Both the position numbers and the translations under genes were made by a program. The notes below the pieces were generated by a model, which had not been told where the DNA came from, ran no database searches, and worked only from the letters and a program-made list of their open reading frames with translations. Shown in pieces: positions 1 to 10,649 of a stretch of 64,000 nt of DNA (positions are counted from its first letter, which is position 1; every line of letters starts with the position of its first letter). Source of the DNA: Rotaria macrura (taxonomy: Eukaryota > Rotifera > Eurotatoria > Philodinida > Philodinidae); contig OENT01000483.1 of the NCBI GenBank assembly GCA_900239685.1, positions 1 through 64,000 on the forward strand. The letters are read 5' to 3'.

Positions 1-153
1 CGGGAACTGTATCCGTGGATACGCTCCGGTGGCCGGAATTGTTGGGAAGTAAGCCGGAACCGGAAGCCGGAACCGATTTCGGAAACCCGCTTCCGGAAGT
101 CGTGGGAATAACACTGGATCCGGCCGGTTCCCGCCGTACATCTTCGACCTGGG
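1..153. mobile_element. Right end of a foldback element (CCCAGGTCGAA family), cut by window edge
   Basis: The stretch ends with TTCGACCTGGG at 143-153, which is the exact terminal inverted repeat found on the complete elements at 10227-10571 and 16450-16849. The interior is GC-rich and built of short words such as CCGGAACC and its complement, unlike the surrounding AT-rich DNA. The left terminus lies outside the window, so neither length nor target duplication can be judged. Confidence 0.6.
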
Positions 154-242
154 AACAAATAATGCAAAATTGAAATATTATTTTCCATTATTTTCCAAAA
201 AGCAGCATATAGTAAATTGCGATTCGTTCTTTTTATTATTTT

Positions 243-430
243 CATTGAAAATCAACGCATTTCAATGCATTATTCTAGAATAATGTAGAAATACGAAATA
301 ATACATTGAAAATCAATGCATATCAATGCATTTTTCTGGAACAGCGTAGAAATACTAAATAGTGCATTGAAAATCAATGTATTTCAATGCATTATCTCTG
401 AGTAATGTTGCAACACGATTTAACGCATTG
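243..430. repeat. 61-bp tandem repeat, three copies
   Basis: The word CATTGAAAATCAA recurs with small changes at 243, 304 and 365, giving a period of exactly 61 bp. Each unit contains the partial palindrome TGCATTTCAATGCA followed by an A-rich tail. The third copy decays after about 400. A minisatellite with no coding content. Confidence 0.7.
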
Positions 431-2600
431 CTTTATTGAGTTCTCAAGCTGGCTGAAATTCAGGAAAAGTCTCAAATCATAATAATTCGAATTTGTTGTA
501 TAAAGTTTGATAAAATTAAAATGGAATGTAAAGCGCAAAATAATCTAACTGTTAATCTATGGTATCCATTTGAGAAGCGATACGAATAGCAGGTGTACCA
601 AACATAATCAAAATTTACAGAAAGCTTGCCAAGTCTTGATTGCACGCTGTGTTGTACGCTACTAACAAACGCAAACTATGCACAGAACACTCTGTCTAAA
701 AAATTAATACTTTGTGTTTCATAGAAAAATCAGTTTTTATATGAGTTGATTCCAATATCAGTGAATCTGAAAAGCTTACTTTGCACGACAGAACCTCTGT
801 TCTTCATTTATACTCTTGACTATACTGCTTTTTCTATTTCTTTCTTACTGAGAGCATTCAACGGTTTCTCCTTCCTCCTTTTACATGAAGCGAATATATT
901 ATTTAATAGATTAAAAAATAAGGAAGCCTATTTTCTAGCGTATACCGTAACTTTTGACACATAAACTTTTACTGCCTTTACTTACAAAAGTAAAGTCTAC
1001 AGATAAGTTTTGTTCATGAACCGAAGTGCATGATACCATTTTGTTTTTTTCCTATTCGGAACGCTGCTTCCGAGTGAGTTATGTGATTCTTTATTGAAAT
1101 GGACATCAAATGTTAGAGAATTTTTATTTAGTGTTATAGCGTACACAGTTTGAAATGGTGTTTGATTAGTTTAGAATAAGAGCTGAGAAAGTATCTATAC
1201 TTTACTTTTATTTTGGAGCATTTTTCTAGAATCATTCTCATATACTGAAAAGTTCTTAGTTAACGTCTTCTTTCTCTAATTTGTTACATTTACATTCATC
1301 TTTTAAAACATTTGGACCATACTCAAATCTCTTTCATCTTCTGCCAAAAGAGTTGCGGTCAAAGTTGCTTTTTCAGAACCAGTTTCCGGTTAAGATACTG
1401 TTCAATATCAGTAAATTCATGGAAAACATTTTTCAAAATCTTTTATCCTAAAAACAATATTACTAAATTTTTCCTTCACCTATTTCCTCTTAGATCGCTT
1501 GTTTCTTTACTCAATATAGAATAATTTCATTCTCACATAGTCTATTTTTTCTTTGATCGATTATAACAATATTAATATTTGTTCAGCTGAGATATATGCT
1601 TTTACTTTTTTTCTCATTCCGTTAATATAGAAAAAATTTCTTTACAATGTCGGTATCGATTTTTTTCTACGTTACTTTGGTTTCCCTTATTCAATAACAA
1701 TTATTTTGATTTTGTTTTACTTGAGATAGAACTGCTATACTTTGAAGACTTCATTGGTCGATAAGAATTATTCTGATATTTTTCCCATTAAACATATTGC
1801 TTTAGTTTAGAGACATTGTTTTAGTGTACTTCTTTTCTTTTTTCAATGACGATTACTTATCGGTGTGGCCAGTCGTTACGGAATTGCACTTTTTTACATT
1901 TGTAACAGCTATATCACATTGTGATACGAGGAAAAATTCTCAAATGCTTACCATCGATAAAGAGTATTTGTTTCCACGAACAGTAAAACTTTCATTACTT
2001 TTTCTTCCAAAACAAAATGACGAATGTTACGGAATTTCCAAATGAAATTCCATACCGCAGTATTTTTGCAAAAAATGAAACTTTAGTAGAAGGAAAAGGA
2101 ATGAAATTTTCACTGTTATTCCTAGAACTAAATAGTCTCAATTTATGATAGAAATTTCAGAACGGTTCCTCTTACCAACGAGGAGACTCAAGAGTTACAA
2201 TATAAAAAAGGGAAAGTCCGTGACGCTGACCACGCCGTTATGTGAATCGAACTGGACAAAAGAAATATTATTGATCGTACAACAGAAAGAAGATATATCC
2301 CTGAATTGCGTTCCGATCGGTGAGTGATACAAAACCATACAAAAAATAATTATAATAATCTTTTAAATTACTTCTTAGCACGACGAATTTATTTAAATCT
2401 AACGGTTGTGCACAGTGCTGAGTACAAACCGTTTCTCCTAAAAATGGAATCAAACTCGATATAACTTTCCATTACGGCAGTTATTACACTAAAAAAAGAA
2501 AAATAAAATCAACTTTGTCTCAATTTTCAAAAAACCTTCTCCGTAATGAAGTCACATTTAACTGTTAACTGATCCTACAGGCGTTTGTAGTCTGCACTGA
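431..2600. other. AT-rich stretch without recognisable gene
   Basis: Only short open frames of at most 73 codons are present. They are rich in Phe, Leu, Ser and Lys as expected from T/A-rich chance reading and have no family resemblance or splice-joined continuation. I see nothing that supports a gene here. Confidence 0.5.
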
Positions 2601-2890
2601 ACACGAAGTCAAACCATGGGAAACAGACCAGAATACTTCGAGAAACCTACTAAAGCCAGCAGTGGACACTAGTACCAATCGATCGAGAAGTTGTTCCATT
2701 TTAAGCAGAAATGGATCACCCCCATAAAGTCATACGTTTTAAGAAGAAATGGAAAGGAAAGAATTCATATATATACGTCTATCATTCACTTTTTTTTCAA
2801 AGTAAAATAGCTACAAGCAGAAATCTTTAATTCATAGAGGGAAATGCTTCAACAAGGAAAAATGAAGAAAACGAATCGATATCTGTATAT

Positions 2891-2908
2891 ACATATATAT
2901 ATATATAT
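2891..2908. repeat. (TA)n microsatellite
   Basis: Short run of alternating TA flanked by further AT-rich dinucleotide steps. Confidence 0.7.
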
Positions 2909-4560
2909 GTAGATTAGTGTCTATCGTTGGCTATATTGTTTAAGGGATAATAGGTTCAAGCAGAAAGGCGTTAACTTATACAGGGAAATGCTTCATCAGC
3001 TTTTAAAAATTTAAAGATTTAATCGTCGATTTTATCCATTATTTGAACAATATAGCCATCCCAAATAAGATGAACTTTTAATTCTAATAAAAGTAACAAT
3101 TTTAAATCTGAAGATGTAGAGTGCGCCGCTATAGCTTCAATAGAAATAGCTTCTCAGTGTAGCTCTGCTGGAACTAAAATCTAGAACTCGAATATTACAA
3201 ATCATTTAGAAATTGACCAGTTAGAATGTTTTATATTTTTTAATAAAATGAGTTTCATAATTTGTTGAGGAATACAGTAGAAAAAAAATAAAAATAGCTG
3301 AATAGGTGAAAACATTGAACTTCTTTCAGATAAATAACTTATCAACACTTTTGAAATTTTTTTACTAGAAAAAAGCCTACGGGTAGGTTAGAATTCGATA
3401 ACAACTTTTTTTGAGGCTATTTGTATACAATAATATTGATAACAAATATGTCATATTTCTATTTTTGATCTTGAAGTTAAGTAATTATGAAATCAATTTG
3501 ATATTTAAAAAACGTTTTTCTCTGAATAAGTAAAATATATTACTCTATGGTAATTTTTTTTTGCTCCCACACTTTTGCTATGTTAAAATTTTAAAACTTT
3601 TCACTAAACGAGTTCTTATCCATGTTTATATTTTATTTCAATAATATCACTGTTTCAATTATTGAATTATATCGTTATTTCTCTACAATAGCACAGAAAA
3701 TTACATTGAAAACTAAGTTTAATTTCGCAAGACGAAGAAAAATAAACTGAACTTATGTTTAGTTTTGGAAGATTATTTTTAAAACTTCAACTGTTTTTTT
3801 TAAATTGTTTTCAATATTCAACTTCTAATGATGAAAAAAAATTTATTGATCTGATTATAATTTGGTTAAATATTTCTGAAACAATTAAATGCTATTTTTA
3901 TTTTAATTTGATTGAAATGATTATAATAGGAACAAGATTTTTTTTGTACCAGAATTATAAATCCTATTCTAAAAATTTTCTACGATTAGAATCTAAGAAA
4001 TCTCAAGCAGAGAAATGTCGTCCAGGCGAAAATGAAATTTTCTTTTCATTCTGTTTCTACAGAACAATCAAAGATATACATGTACAAATAAAAGTTTTCG
4101 TTCTGCACAAATATCGACACATTCAACAACTTTGACTAGATAAATAAAGAAAAGACGTGTTCGAATATTGTTTTCTACCATTCCTGTAAATATATATGAG
4201 TTCATTCGCTGCGCTTCAACTTTTTTCCAATCGCCATATTACTGTCTATATATCACTATTTTCTATTATGCCCAACAAAACCAAATTTGAACTGGATGAT
4301 ATATCTTCACAAATCGTGGGTAAAACAGCGCAATATGTGAGAAATGTAAAATACACACCACTCATATTTCGAACCAAACGAAAGCGTCTTTAACTTTTGG
4401 GATACCGACAATTCTTGCGTTCTCTACACTTGTATAGAAAAATCGTAAAGTGACTCTCTCTCTTGCGTTCGATCGTCTAAAACAACTGCTATTCATGTAT
4501 ATTCTATCCTACATAACGCGCGGATTGATTTAGCCATGTTAAAAAATATGATGTTTCGCA

Positions 4561-5212
4561 CCCAGTTTAATGAATCCCATACCGAATCCGATCGGATCCC
4601 ATCGGATCCTACGATCCGATGAAATCTTATGGGAATCCGGATTGTGGAAACAGTAACGGATCCGACGGAAGAAACCTATTTTCTTACCCAGGTCGAAAAC
4701 TCTGACACAAGATCTTATGAACAACATACAAGATCTTGGAATATGGGTGAAATCTGACAAGAATCAGACAAAAAATCGTCGTCTCTGAGATCTTGCATCA
4801 GATCTCACAGTCAGATTCTGGAAAGATCTTATAAATGCGTATGATCTTTCAAGAATCTGAATGTCTGATCTGATGCAAGATCTCAGAGACTACGATTTTC
4901 ATACGATTTTTCGTCTGGTCTTACAAGATCATACAAGATCAGATGCAGAATCCTATCAGATATTAACATCTGGTTGTTTGCCTTGGGTATTTGAGTACGA
5001 ATTAGCATTTAAACCCAACAATAGAGGTCTGTCTTATCACACGATGAAATCCAATCGGATTCCGATGGTAGGATTCGATAAAATCCAACACTAGGGATCC
5101 GAATCAGGAATCGCAACCAGGAATCCGATGGGATTTCGTCGGATAAGAGAAACTCCGATAGAAACATGATCGGATGCCAGTCGGATCCAATGGTCGGAAT
5201 GATTCTCCTGGG
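4561..5212. mobile_element. Foldback element D, interrupted by element C
   Basis: The left end CCCAGTTTAATGAATCC at 4561 pairs with the right end GGAATGATTCTCCTGGG, which finishes at 5212. The dinucleotide CA flanks both ends, consistent with a 2-bp target duplication. Inside are opposed copies of GGATCCGAT/ATCGGATCC words, giving long hairpin arms. Removing the nested element C leaves about 350 bp, the same size as the intact element at 10227. Non-autonomous; no coding frame of its own. Confidence 0.65.
4687..4987. mobile_element. Foldback element C nested in D
   Basis: Begins with CCCAGGTCGAA at 4687-4697 and ends with the diverged partner GCCTTGGG at 4987. TA flanks both sides (4685-4686 and 4988-4989). 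The centre is a strong palindrome: the GAGATCTTGCATCAGATC word near 4788 is mirrored by GATCTGATGCAAGATCTC near 4866. Because it interrupts element D, it inserted later. Confidence 0.65.
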
Positions 5213-6261
5213 CAGCTGATTTTCGATGAGAAAGAAAGAAAAAAGCTTTGCGTTCACCGTGTCATCAGCCTGAGGACAGTGCTATCCTAGACGTGAACAG
5301 CACTCGTAACAAACATAGATGCACAAAACGTCTGTAATTAGAGGAATTCTCTAATCACACAAATCTATATTGTTCCACTCAAAAATTAAGCTAAAAACAT
5401 GAACCCCCCCATCCATGTATTCTCTCTCGAAAGACACGTGCGTTCCGCTATAATTCTGCATACTAATTACCATTTTTCTCCAGACTCTTTCTTTCTTCTC
5501 TTATACGAAAAACATCACAGAATAAATTACGCTGTTAGATTCCGCGTGCCATGTCAATACTTTCAGAAACTTTATATCCACAACCAATCCTAACAAATTC
5601 CTCCTCAAAATCCCGTTATAGTCGAAAAAGAAATAAATAATTCCCCTAGATAACCAACCCATTTCTCCTGTAATTCAATGACATGTTTCATCGATTTCTC
5701 GTGGAAAGTAAACCGCTTCTAGTGATAAAGTTCCGTTTCTCGTAGAAACCGTCCTTTAAGATCAAAAAGAAAAGAATATCACAACTCGCTTGGATGTTAT
5801 CGATTTCTGTATTCAATCTGAGAAATGTTTACAGCATTTCTGCTGGAAATTCTTCGATATCTACCATGAAGGTCTGCCTTAAATGGAGTTTTTGGATAGT
5901 GAAGCATTTCTGCTCTACTTTTTGTGGGTGAACCATTTCTGCCGTAAATGGATCAGTTTCTCGATTTTTGTGGATGTTGTCTAGCCCTCACTAAAGCGTA
6001 CGATGTTGCACGGTTCCATTGAATTTCATGTCTCAATTGAAAATAACTGTACTATGTTCTTATTAATTTTTGTGTGCATTTTTATTCCGCGACGAATATG
6101 TCGAGAGCATCGATGCGAGGGTATCGGTCAGATAAGAGTTCCAATGCATCAACCGACACGAATAAACACATGTAATGAACCGAAATAGCCGCATACCACA
6201 ACAAAACCAACTAAATGCTATGGTGAAATCGTAAGCCCCCAAGGAGTTAGGATATGTGGGC

Positions 6262-6690
6262 ATTAGATACCGTAGATTAAGTGGGTACGTATTAAGTACC
6301 TTAGGGGTACTTGTGAGCGAGTTTTATGTACCCTAATGGTACTTGTGGGTGGGTTATACGTATCCTAGGGGTTCTTGTAGGTGCATGTTGGGTACCCTAG
6401 GGGTAGTTGTGGGAGGATATTAGGTACCCTTGGGGTACTTCTTGGTGGATATTTTGTACCCTCGGGTTACTTGTGGATTGGTATCAGGTATCGTTTTGGT
6501 GCTTGTGGATGGATATTAGCTCCCATAGTGGTACTTATATGTTGGTTTTAGTATCGTCGGGTTTCCTACATTTCTGTATCATGTACCCTAGTGGTAGATG
6601 TGGTTAGGCATTCGGTACGCTAGGGTTCTGATATTTTGATACTCAGTTTCCTGGGGTTACTTCATCTGGATATTAGGTACCTTAGAGGAT
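6262..6690. repeat. 32-bp minisatellite, about 13 degenerate copies
   Basis: The core GTACCCTAGGGGTACTTGTGG recurs in varied form at 6296, 6328, 6360, 6392, 6424, 6456, 6488, 6519, 6551, 6583, 6615, 6647 and 6678, a period of 32 bp kept over more than 400 bp. Each unit holds the near-palindrome GTACCCTAGGGGTAC. Decay increases towards the right. Some units contain TGTGGG. Confidence 0.8.
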
Positions 6691-7378
6691 TCTATCCGTA
6701 CGCCTGAGGAACCACAGGAGTATTTTTCGTTGCATATTGTGTACTGATTGGGTCCCATCTATGTTTTCTTAAGTCTCTTTACTTTTCAAACGAACAGTTT
6801 TGACAAGCAGATCTTAAGTAGTTTTAAAATAGGCTGCATTGTGACTTTATGTGGCAATTCGAGGTGGTGGACCATGCTTCCAGGTTACAGACTATTTTTA
6901 ATATGGTGCAATGCATTCAGTTCTGAATGGGTGTTATGGAGATATATTGCAACGATATTAATGCGCTAAGATAAATTGCTCTCATAATTAGTTGAAATGT
7001 AGTAAATTAAATCATGAATTATAATGCATTATTCGGTTTGCATCATCACGTAATTGCATCTATTGCGGTTCTATAGTAAAATAATGCATGACAATTTCCA
7101 TTATTTCTAAATAAGTGCTACATGAGATATACTGCTCTCCCAATGGAGTTTATAATCTTTTTTTATGTTATCGAATTTGACTTGAAAGATTTAGACAGCA
7201 GAGATAACAACCGAATATTTTCGGAATACAAGTCCTATCGCCTAATGAAAGGAAAAATGACATCTGTCAGTTTCAAAGCTAGAGCTATACTTAGCCTCAA
7301 TTTTAGTCTCCTTTACTATCAAAACTTATCTTGTCATTTTTTAGAAGCTTTCAGTAATGACTGACAACAAAAACTCGA

Positions 7379-8362
7379 ATGAAACGGGTGGTGACTCATT
7401 GGGGAATACCGAAATTTCTATCACGTACTGCTCGCTTTTGGATTCTTATTCTGTTTGATGTGCCATCCACCATGTGTACATTATTCATTCTCGTGTGTGT
7501 TATCATAAATAGGCAAATGCGCTCTAATCTGAAGAATCACGTTCTTATTGTTCTGCTCGTATTAGGCTTGGGTACACAACTGATCGATGTTCCATTTTAT
7601 CTGAGTTTTATTATCCATTCGAGAGTAACTCCATCCAACGAATTTGTTTGTTCCTTATGGAAATTTATTGGCTCTGCTTCCTACAACGGAGGATTAATAA
7701 TTTTGACCTGGTTGGCTATCGAGCGACATATTATTGTATTTCACGATCGATGGCTCTCGACAAGAAAGAGGCGTATATTTGTACACTACACGCCACTAGT
7801 AGTTTTGCCGTCATATACATTCATCTTCTATATTTATGCATTTTACATCTTTCCGTGTGAAAATTATTACGATTATTCTTTGGCATATGGTGGTGCTTCC
7901 CCTTGCTATCGAAATGATCCTTTTCTGGGTATGTGGGATTGGAGTTTTCATAATAATCTTCCAATATTTCTCGAAGCAATTTTTTCTATGACTTTTCTCC
8001 TTCGAATATTCTGGCATAAATATCGCTCACGCTTTCCACTATGCTTGCGAAAACATCGGAAGATGATCATTCAGCTCACCTCGCTGACTGCTCTTAACAT
8101 CGCCTGTTCATTTCCCATAAGTATCCTTAATATTGCTTATTTTTGTGGTTTGCCATCAAATATTGGAGTACAAGCCGCTCTGTATTTCTATTTTTCTGGC
8201 TTCTTTCTCATTTTTTTCTTCCCTTTCATCTGTTTTACATCAATTGGTGGCATTAGAAAACGGTTTCAAGAGCTACTTCGTCGACAACTTGGGCACATAA
8301 ATCGAATCACGGCAATCATTTATACTGAAGAAATTGGACTAAACAGGATGGCTCAACGCTAA
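7379..8362 (+). CDS. Rhodopsin-like seven-transmembrane receptor, single exon
   Basis: A 327-residue integral membrane protein with seven hydrophobic segments beginning at about residue 20 (TM1, FWILILFDVPSTMCTLFIL). TM3 ends in AIERHIIVFHDRW, a variant of the E/DRY motif, with the preceding extracellular Cys in VCSLWKF; a second Cys pairs plausibly at ASPCYR. TM6 and TM7 are present, but the canonical NPxxY is replaced by PFICFTSIGG. This organisation matches the lineage-expanded orphan peptide-type GPCRs of rotifers, and the gene has no intron. The start is uncertain: an upstream ATG at 7357 opens a different frame whose first 20 residues carry an N-glycosylation site (NET) and look like a receptor N-terminus. 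Ligand unknown. Confidence 0.75.
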   Translation: MKRVVTHWGIPKFLSRTARFWILILFDVPSTMCTLFILVCVIINRQMRSNLKNHVLIVLLVLGLGTQLIDVPFYLSFIIHSRVTPSNEFVCSLWKFIGSASYNGGLIILTWLAIERHIIVFHDRWLSTRKRRIFVHYTPLVVLPSYTFIFYIYAFYIFPCENYYDYSLAYGGASPCYRNDPFLGMWDWSFHNNLPIFLEAIFSMTFLLRIFWHKYRSRFPLCLRKHRKMIIQLTSLTALNIACSFPISILNIAYFCGLPSNIGVQAALYFYFSGFFLIFFFPFICFTSIGGIRKRFQELLRRQLGHINRITAIIYTEEIGLNRMAQR

Positions 8363-8809
8363 AACAAGCATCTGCAAAGCCCCGTTCTGTTCACACAGAG
8401 ATGAAATCGATGCGGTTGAAAACTTTTGAAAATTCGGTTGCTCACATCATGTTTGGTTAGAGGCATTTCACGTTTGGTTGAGAAAAAATGCCAATCGATT
8501 CTATCACTGTTGCTTATGTCACACAAATGCCAATGCTTCCGATTATACAGACAGAACTCAATATCCTAAAATAATCAATCATTATGTTGTTTCTATGTTG
8601 CATGTTATATCTATGTTGTGCACTTTCAGTGTTACTTTATATATTGTGTTAAAAAGCCGATATAAACTATTCATGATTTTGACTGTATACAACTATTCTT
8701 GCGATGCTTAAAGAGTAATTTGGATTCGAAGAGTGTTTGTTATAATATTGATGAGTATTCTAAGCATTGGTAGCAAGCACTTAGAGAATGAAAAATCAGA
8801 AGGCAACCA

Positions 8810-9326
8810 CACTGTAAAAAATACGTGCAGAATAATAAACCCTTCAAAAGGGTAGATGAATTTCATAAACCCTTTCATATACCCTTTTAGGGTTTATTAA
8901 TCTCATAAACCCTTTCATATACCCTTTGAGTTCATAAACCCTACGAAGGGTATATTATACGTTGCATTTTCATAAACCCTTTAGGGTATATGAGCAGTAA
9001 TATACCCTTAAAACGTACATTAATTTCATAAACCCTTCGAATGAGGGTTTATTACTGTACCCTTCTGAAGAAAACGTAGAATAAAAAACCCTCATTCGAA
9101 GGGTTTATGAAGTTAATGTACGTTTTAAGGGTATATTACTGCTCATATACCCTAAAGGGTTTATGAAAATGCAACGTATAATATACCCTTCGTAGGGTTT
9201 ATGAACTCAAAGGGTATATGAAAGGGTTTATGAGATTAATAAACCCTAAAAGGGTATATGAAAGGGTTTATGAAATTCATCNACCCTTTTGAAGGGTTTA
9301 TTATTCTGCACGTATTTTTTACAGTG
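8810..9326. mobile_element. 517-bp near-perfect palindromic element (MITE)
   Basis: Arms 8810-9050 and 9086-9326 (241 bp each) are complementary without any indel around a 35-nt loop; position x pairs with 18136 minus x throughout. Termini are CACTGTAAAAAATACGTGCA and its complement. CA flanks both ends, consistent with a 2-bp target duplication. The arms are built from repeated AAACCCTTT/AGGGTTTAT words. The single ambiguous base N at 9282 pairs with A8854, so it should be T. No coding capacity. Confidence 0.8.
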
Positions 9327-9393
9327 CAGTTCGTGTGATAGACAGATTTACATATTAGTATCGCATCAATCCACCTGCAATGATGGGGCACCC

Positions 9394-9530
9394 AACTTTG
9401 GTCGAAAGTAAAAATGTCGAATGGACAAATGTCGAAAGTAGAGGCGCCACATAACATGTGGGTGATATGGTACGTGGCGCCTCTACTTTCGACATTTGTC
9501 CATTCGACATTTTTACTTTCGACCAAAGTT
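9394..9530. mobile_element. 137-bp perfect hairpin element
   Basis: Two 57-bp perfectly complementary arms (9394-9450 and 9474-9530) enclose a 23-nt loop. The outer arm starts AACTTTGGTCGAAAGTAAAA and contains GTCGAAAGTA twice; the inner arm ends at the palindrome GGCGCC. No target duplication is visible. It lies only 67 bp from the larger palindrome. Confidence 0.7.
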
Positions 9531-10226
9531 TAGTAGACCGCAATGATCAATGATCTAATTAGTAATACACAACGAGGGAATCTCTTGCCTATCTTGCATC
9601 TAGGTAAACGAAATGAATGGATGGAAAAATGTCGAAAATCGAAAGATATGTTCATTAAAAACTATTCATTTTATTTTGCTCTATAATGTATTATCGATTA
9701 ACGTATCGGTAATTATAGTTCATACTTTTCTTTTCCTCCATTGTTCTTTCTATGTAAATACACATATAAAAGCAACTATAATGTTGCGACGCCTTAAAAC
9801 ACAAGTTGCGTGTATATAGACATCAAGTCACTAGACTGGAAAACTCCTCGATTTTAGATACCTATACAATATATGAATATCTACTAGTAAATGTTCTCGT
9901 AAGATGCTATAAAGCGTGATTTGCTTGTGCCTATCTGTTTGTGACACTTGATGCAATCATCATGCCCATTTTTACGAGTGATGGGATCGGTGCGGGTTTT
10001 TTTCTCTAACCGAATCGATTAAAAGATAAAAATGATGTTTGTCGATTTCTGCTCTTTTTCTAAAAGATATTCACTTATAAAAACTCATTAAGGGTGTGAT
10101 TATAATATGTTCGATAGCTCCAAGAGTGACTTAGAAAGCTGAGCTGCAGACAATTTTAAAAACATAAGTATTTTCGCTGTTATGTTAGAATAGAAATATT
10201 TTTCAATCGGAAAAAACTACAGTGTA

Positions 10227-10571
10227 CCCAGGTCGAAGATTACGAACTTCGTATACGGCTGTAAACGACCGTATACACTCCCCACACGACCGTAAACGGT
10301 CGTATTTTAGCGTTTTACATGGTCCAGTATTATGGTCGTATATCGCCGTATCGTATACGGGCAAATACGATCGTATACGGAGAAATACGGTGGAAAACAG
10401 GAACCGTTTACGGATTCTGTATACGAGGACCGTAAACGATCGTTTTACTCTCCATATATCGTCGTATCCCTCCGTATACGACACGGAGATATACGATCGT
10501 AATACTGGACCATGTATTTTGCCGTATTTCTCCGTATACGGTCGTTTACGGCCGTGCTTGTTCGACCTGGG
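10227..10571. mobile_element. Foldback element A (CCCAGGTCGAA family)
   Basis: Perfect 11-bp ends CCCAGGTCGAA (10227-10237) and TTCGACCTGGG (10561-10571), with TA on each side as a 2-bp target duplication. The arms are long and imperfect, made of CGTATACGG, CGTAAACG and TACGATCGTA words, and both carry the internal block ACATGGTCCAGTATTA. Overlapping frames seen on both strands (up to 153 codons) are by-products of the hairpin, not genes. Confidence 0.8.
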
Positions 10572-10649
10572 TACTTTAAGTAGATAGCCGATTTCTTTGT
10601 TAATGAAGAACGAACCACTAGATTTTTGTTCATCGTTCAGTACAAAGAG

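Larger units (their letters stand above)
2640..5985. mobile_element. Possible composite element bounded by diverged inverted repeats
   Basis: The sequence near 2680-2730 (TCGAGAAGTTGTTCCATTTT, then AAGCAGAAATGGATCACCC) matches the reverse complement of about 5925-5975 at most positions. The AGCAGAAATGCTTC-type word recurs inside both arms (about 2815, 2956, 5840 and 5905). This suggests the two terminal regions of one old DNA element or two copies in opposite orientation. No transposase can be read between them: the longest frame (3755-4135) is low-complexity. Two foldback elements have inserted into the middle. Exact ends and target duplication are unclear. Confidence 0.35.

Noticed and set aside
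3755-4135. 126-codon frame
   Set aside because: Phe/Ile/Lys/Tyr-rich low-complexity reading of AT-rich DNA, no motif, and no match to a transposase.
6254-6413. Interstitial telomere made of TGTGGG
   Set aside because: The word occurs only singly inside 32-bp repeat units, never in tandem.
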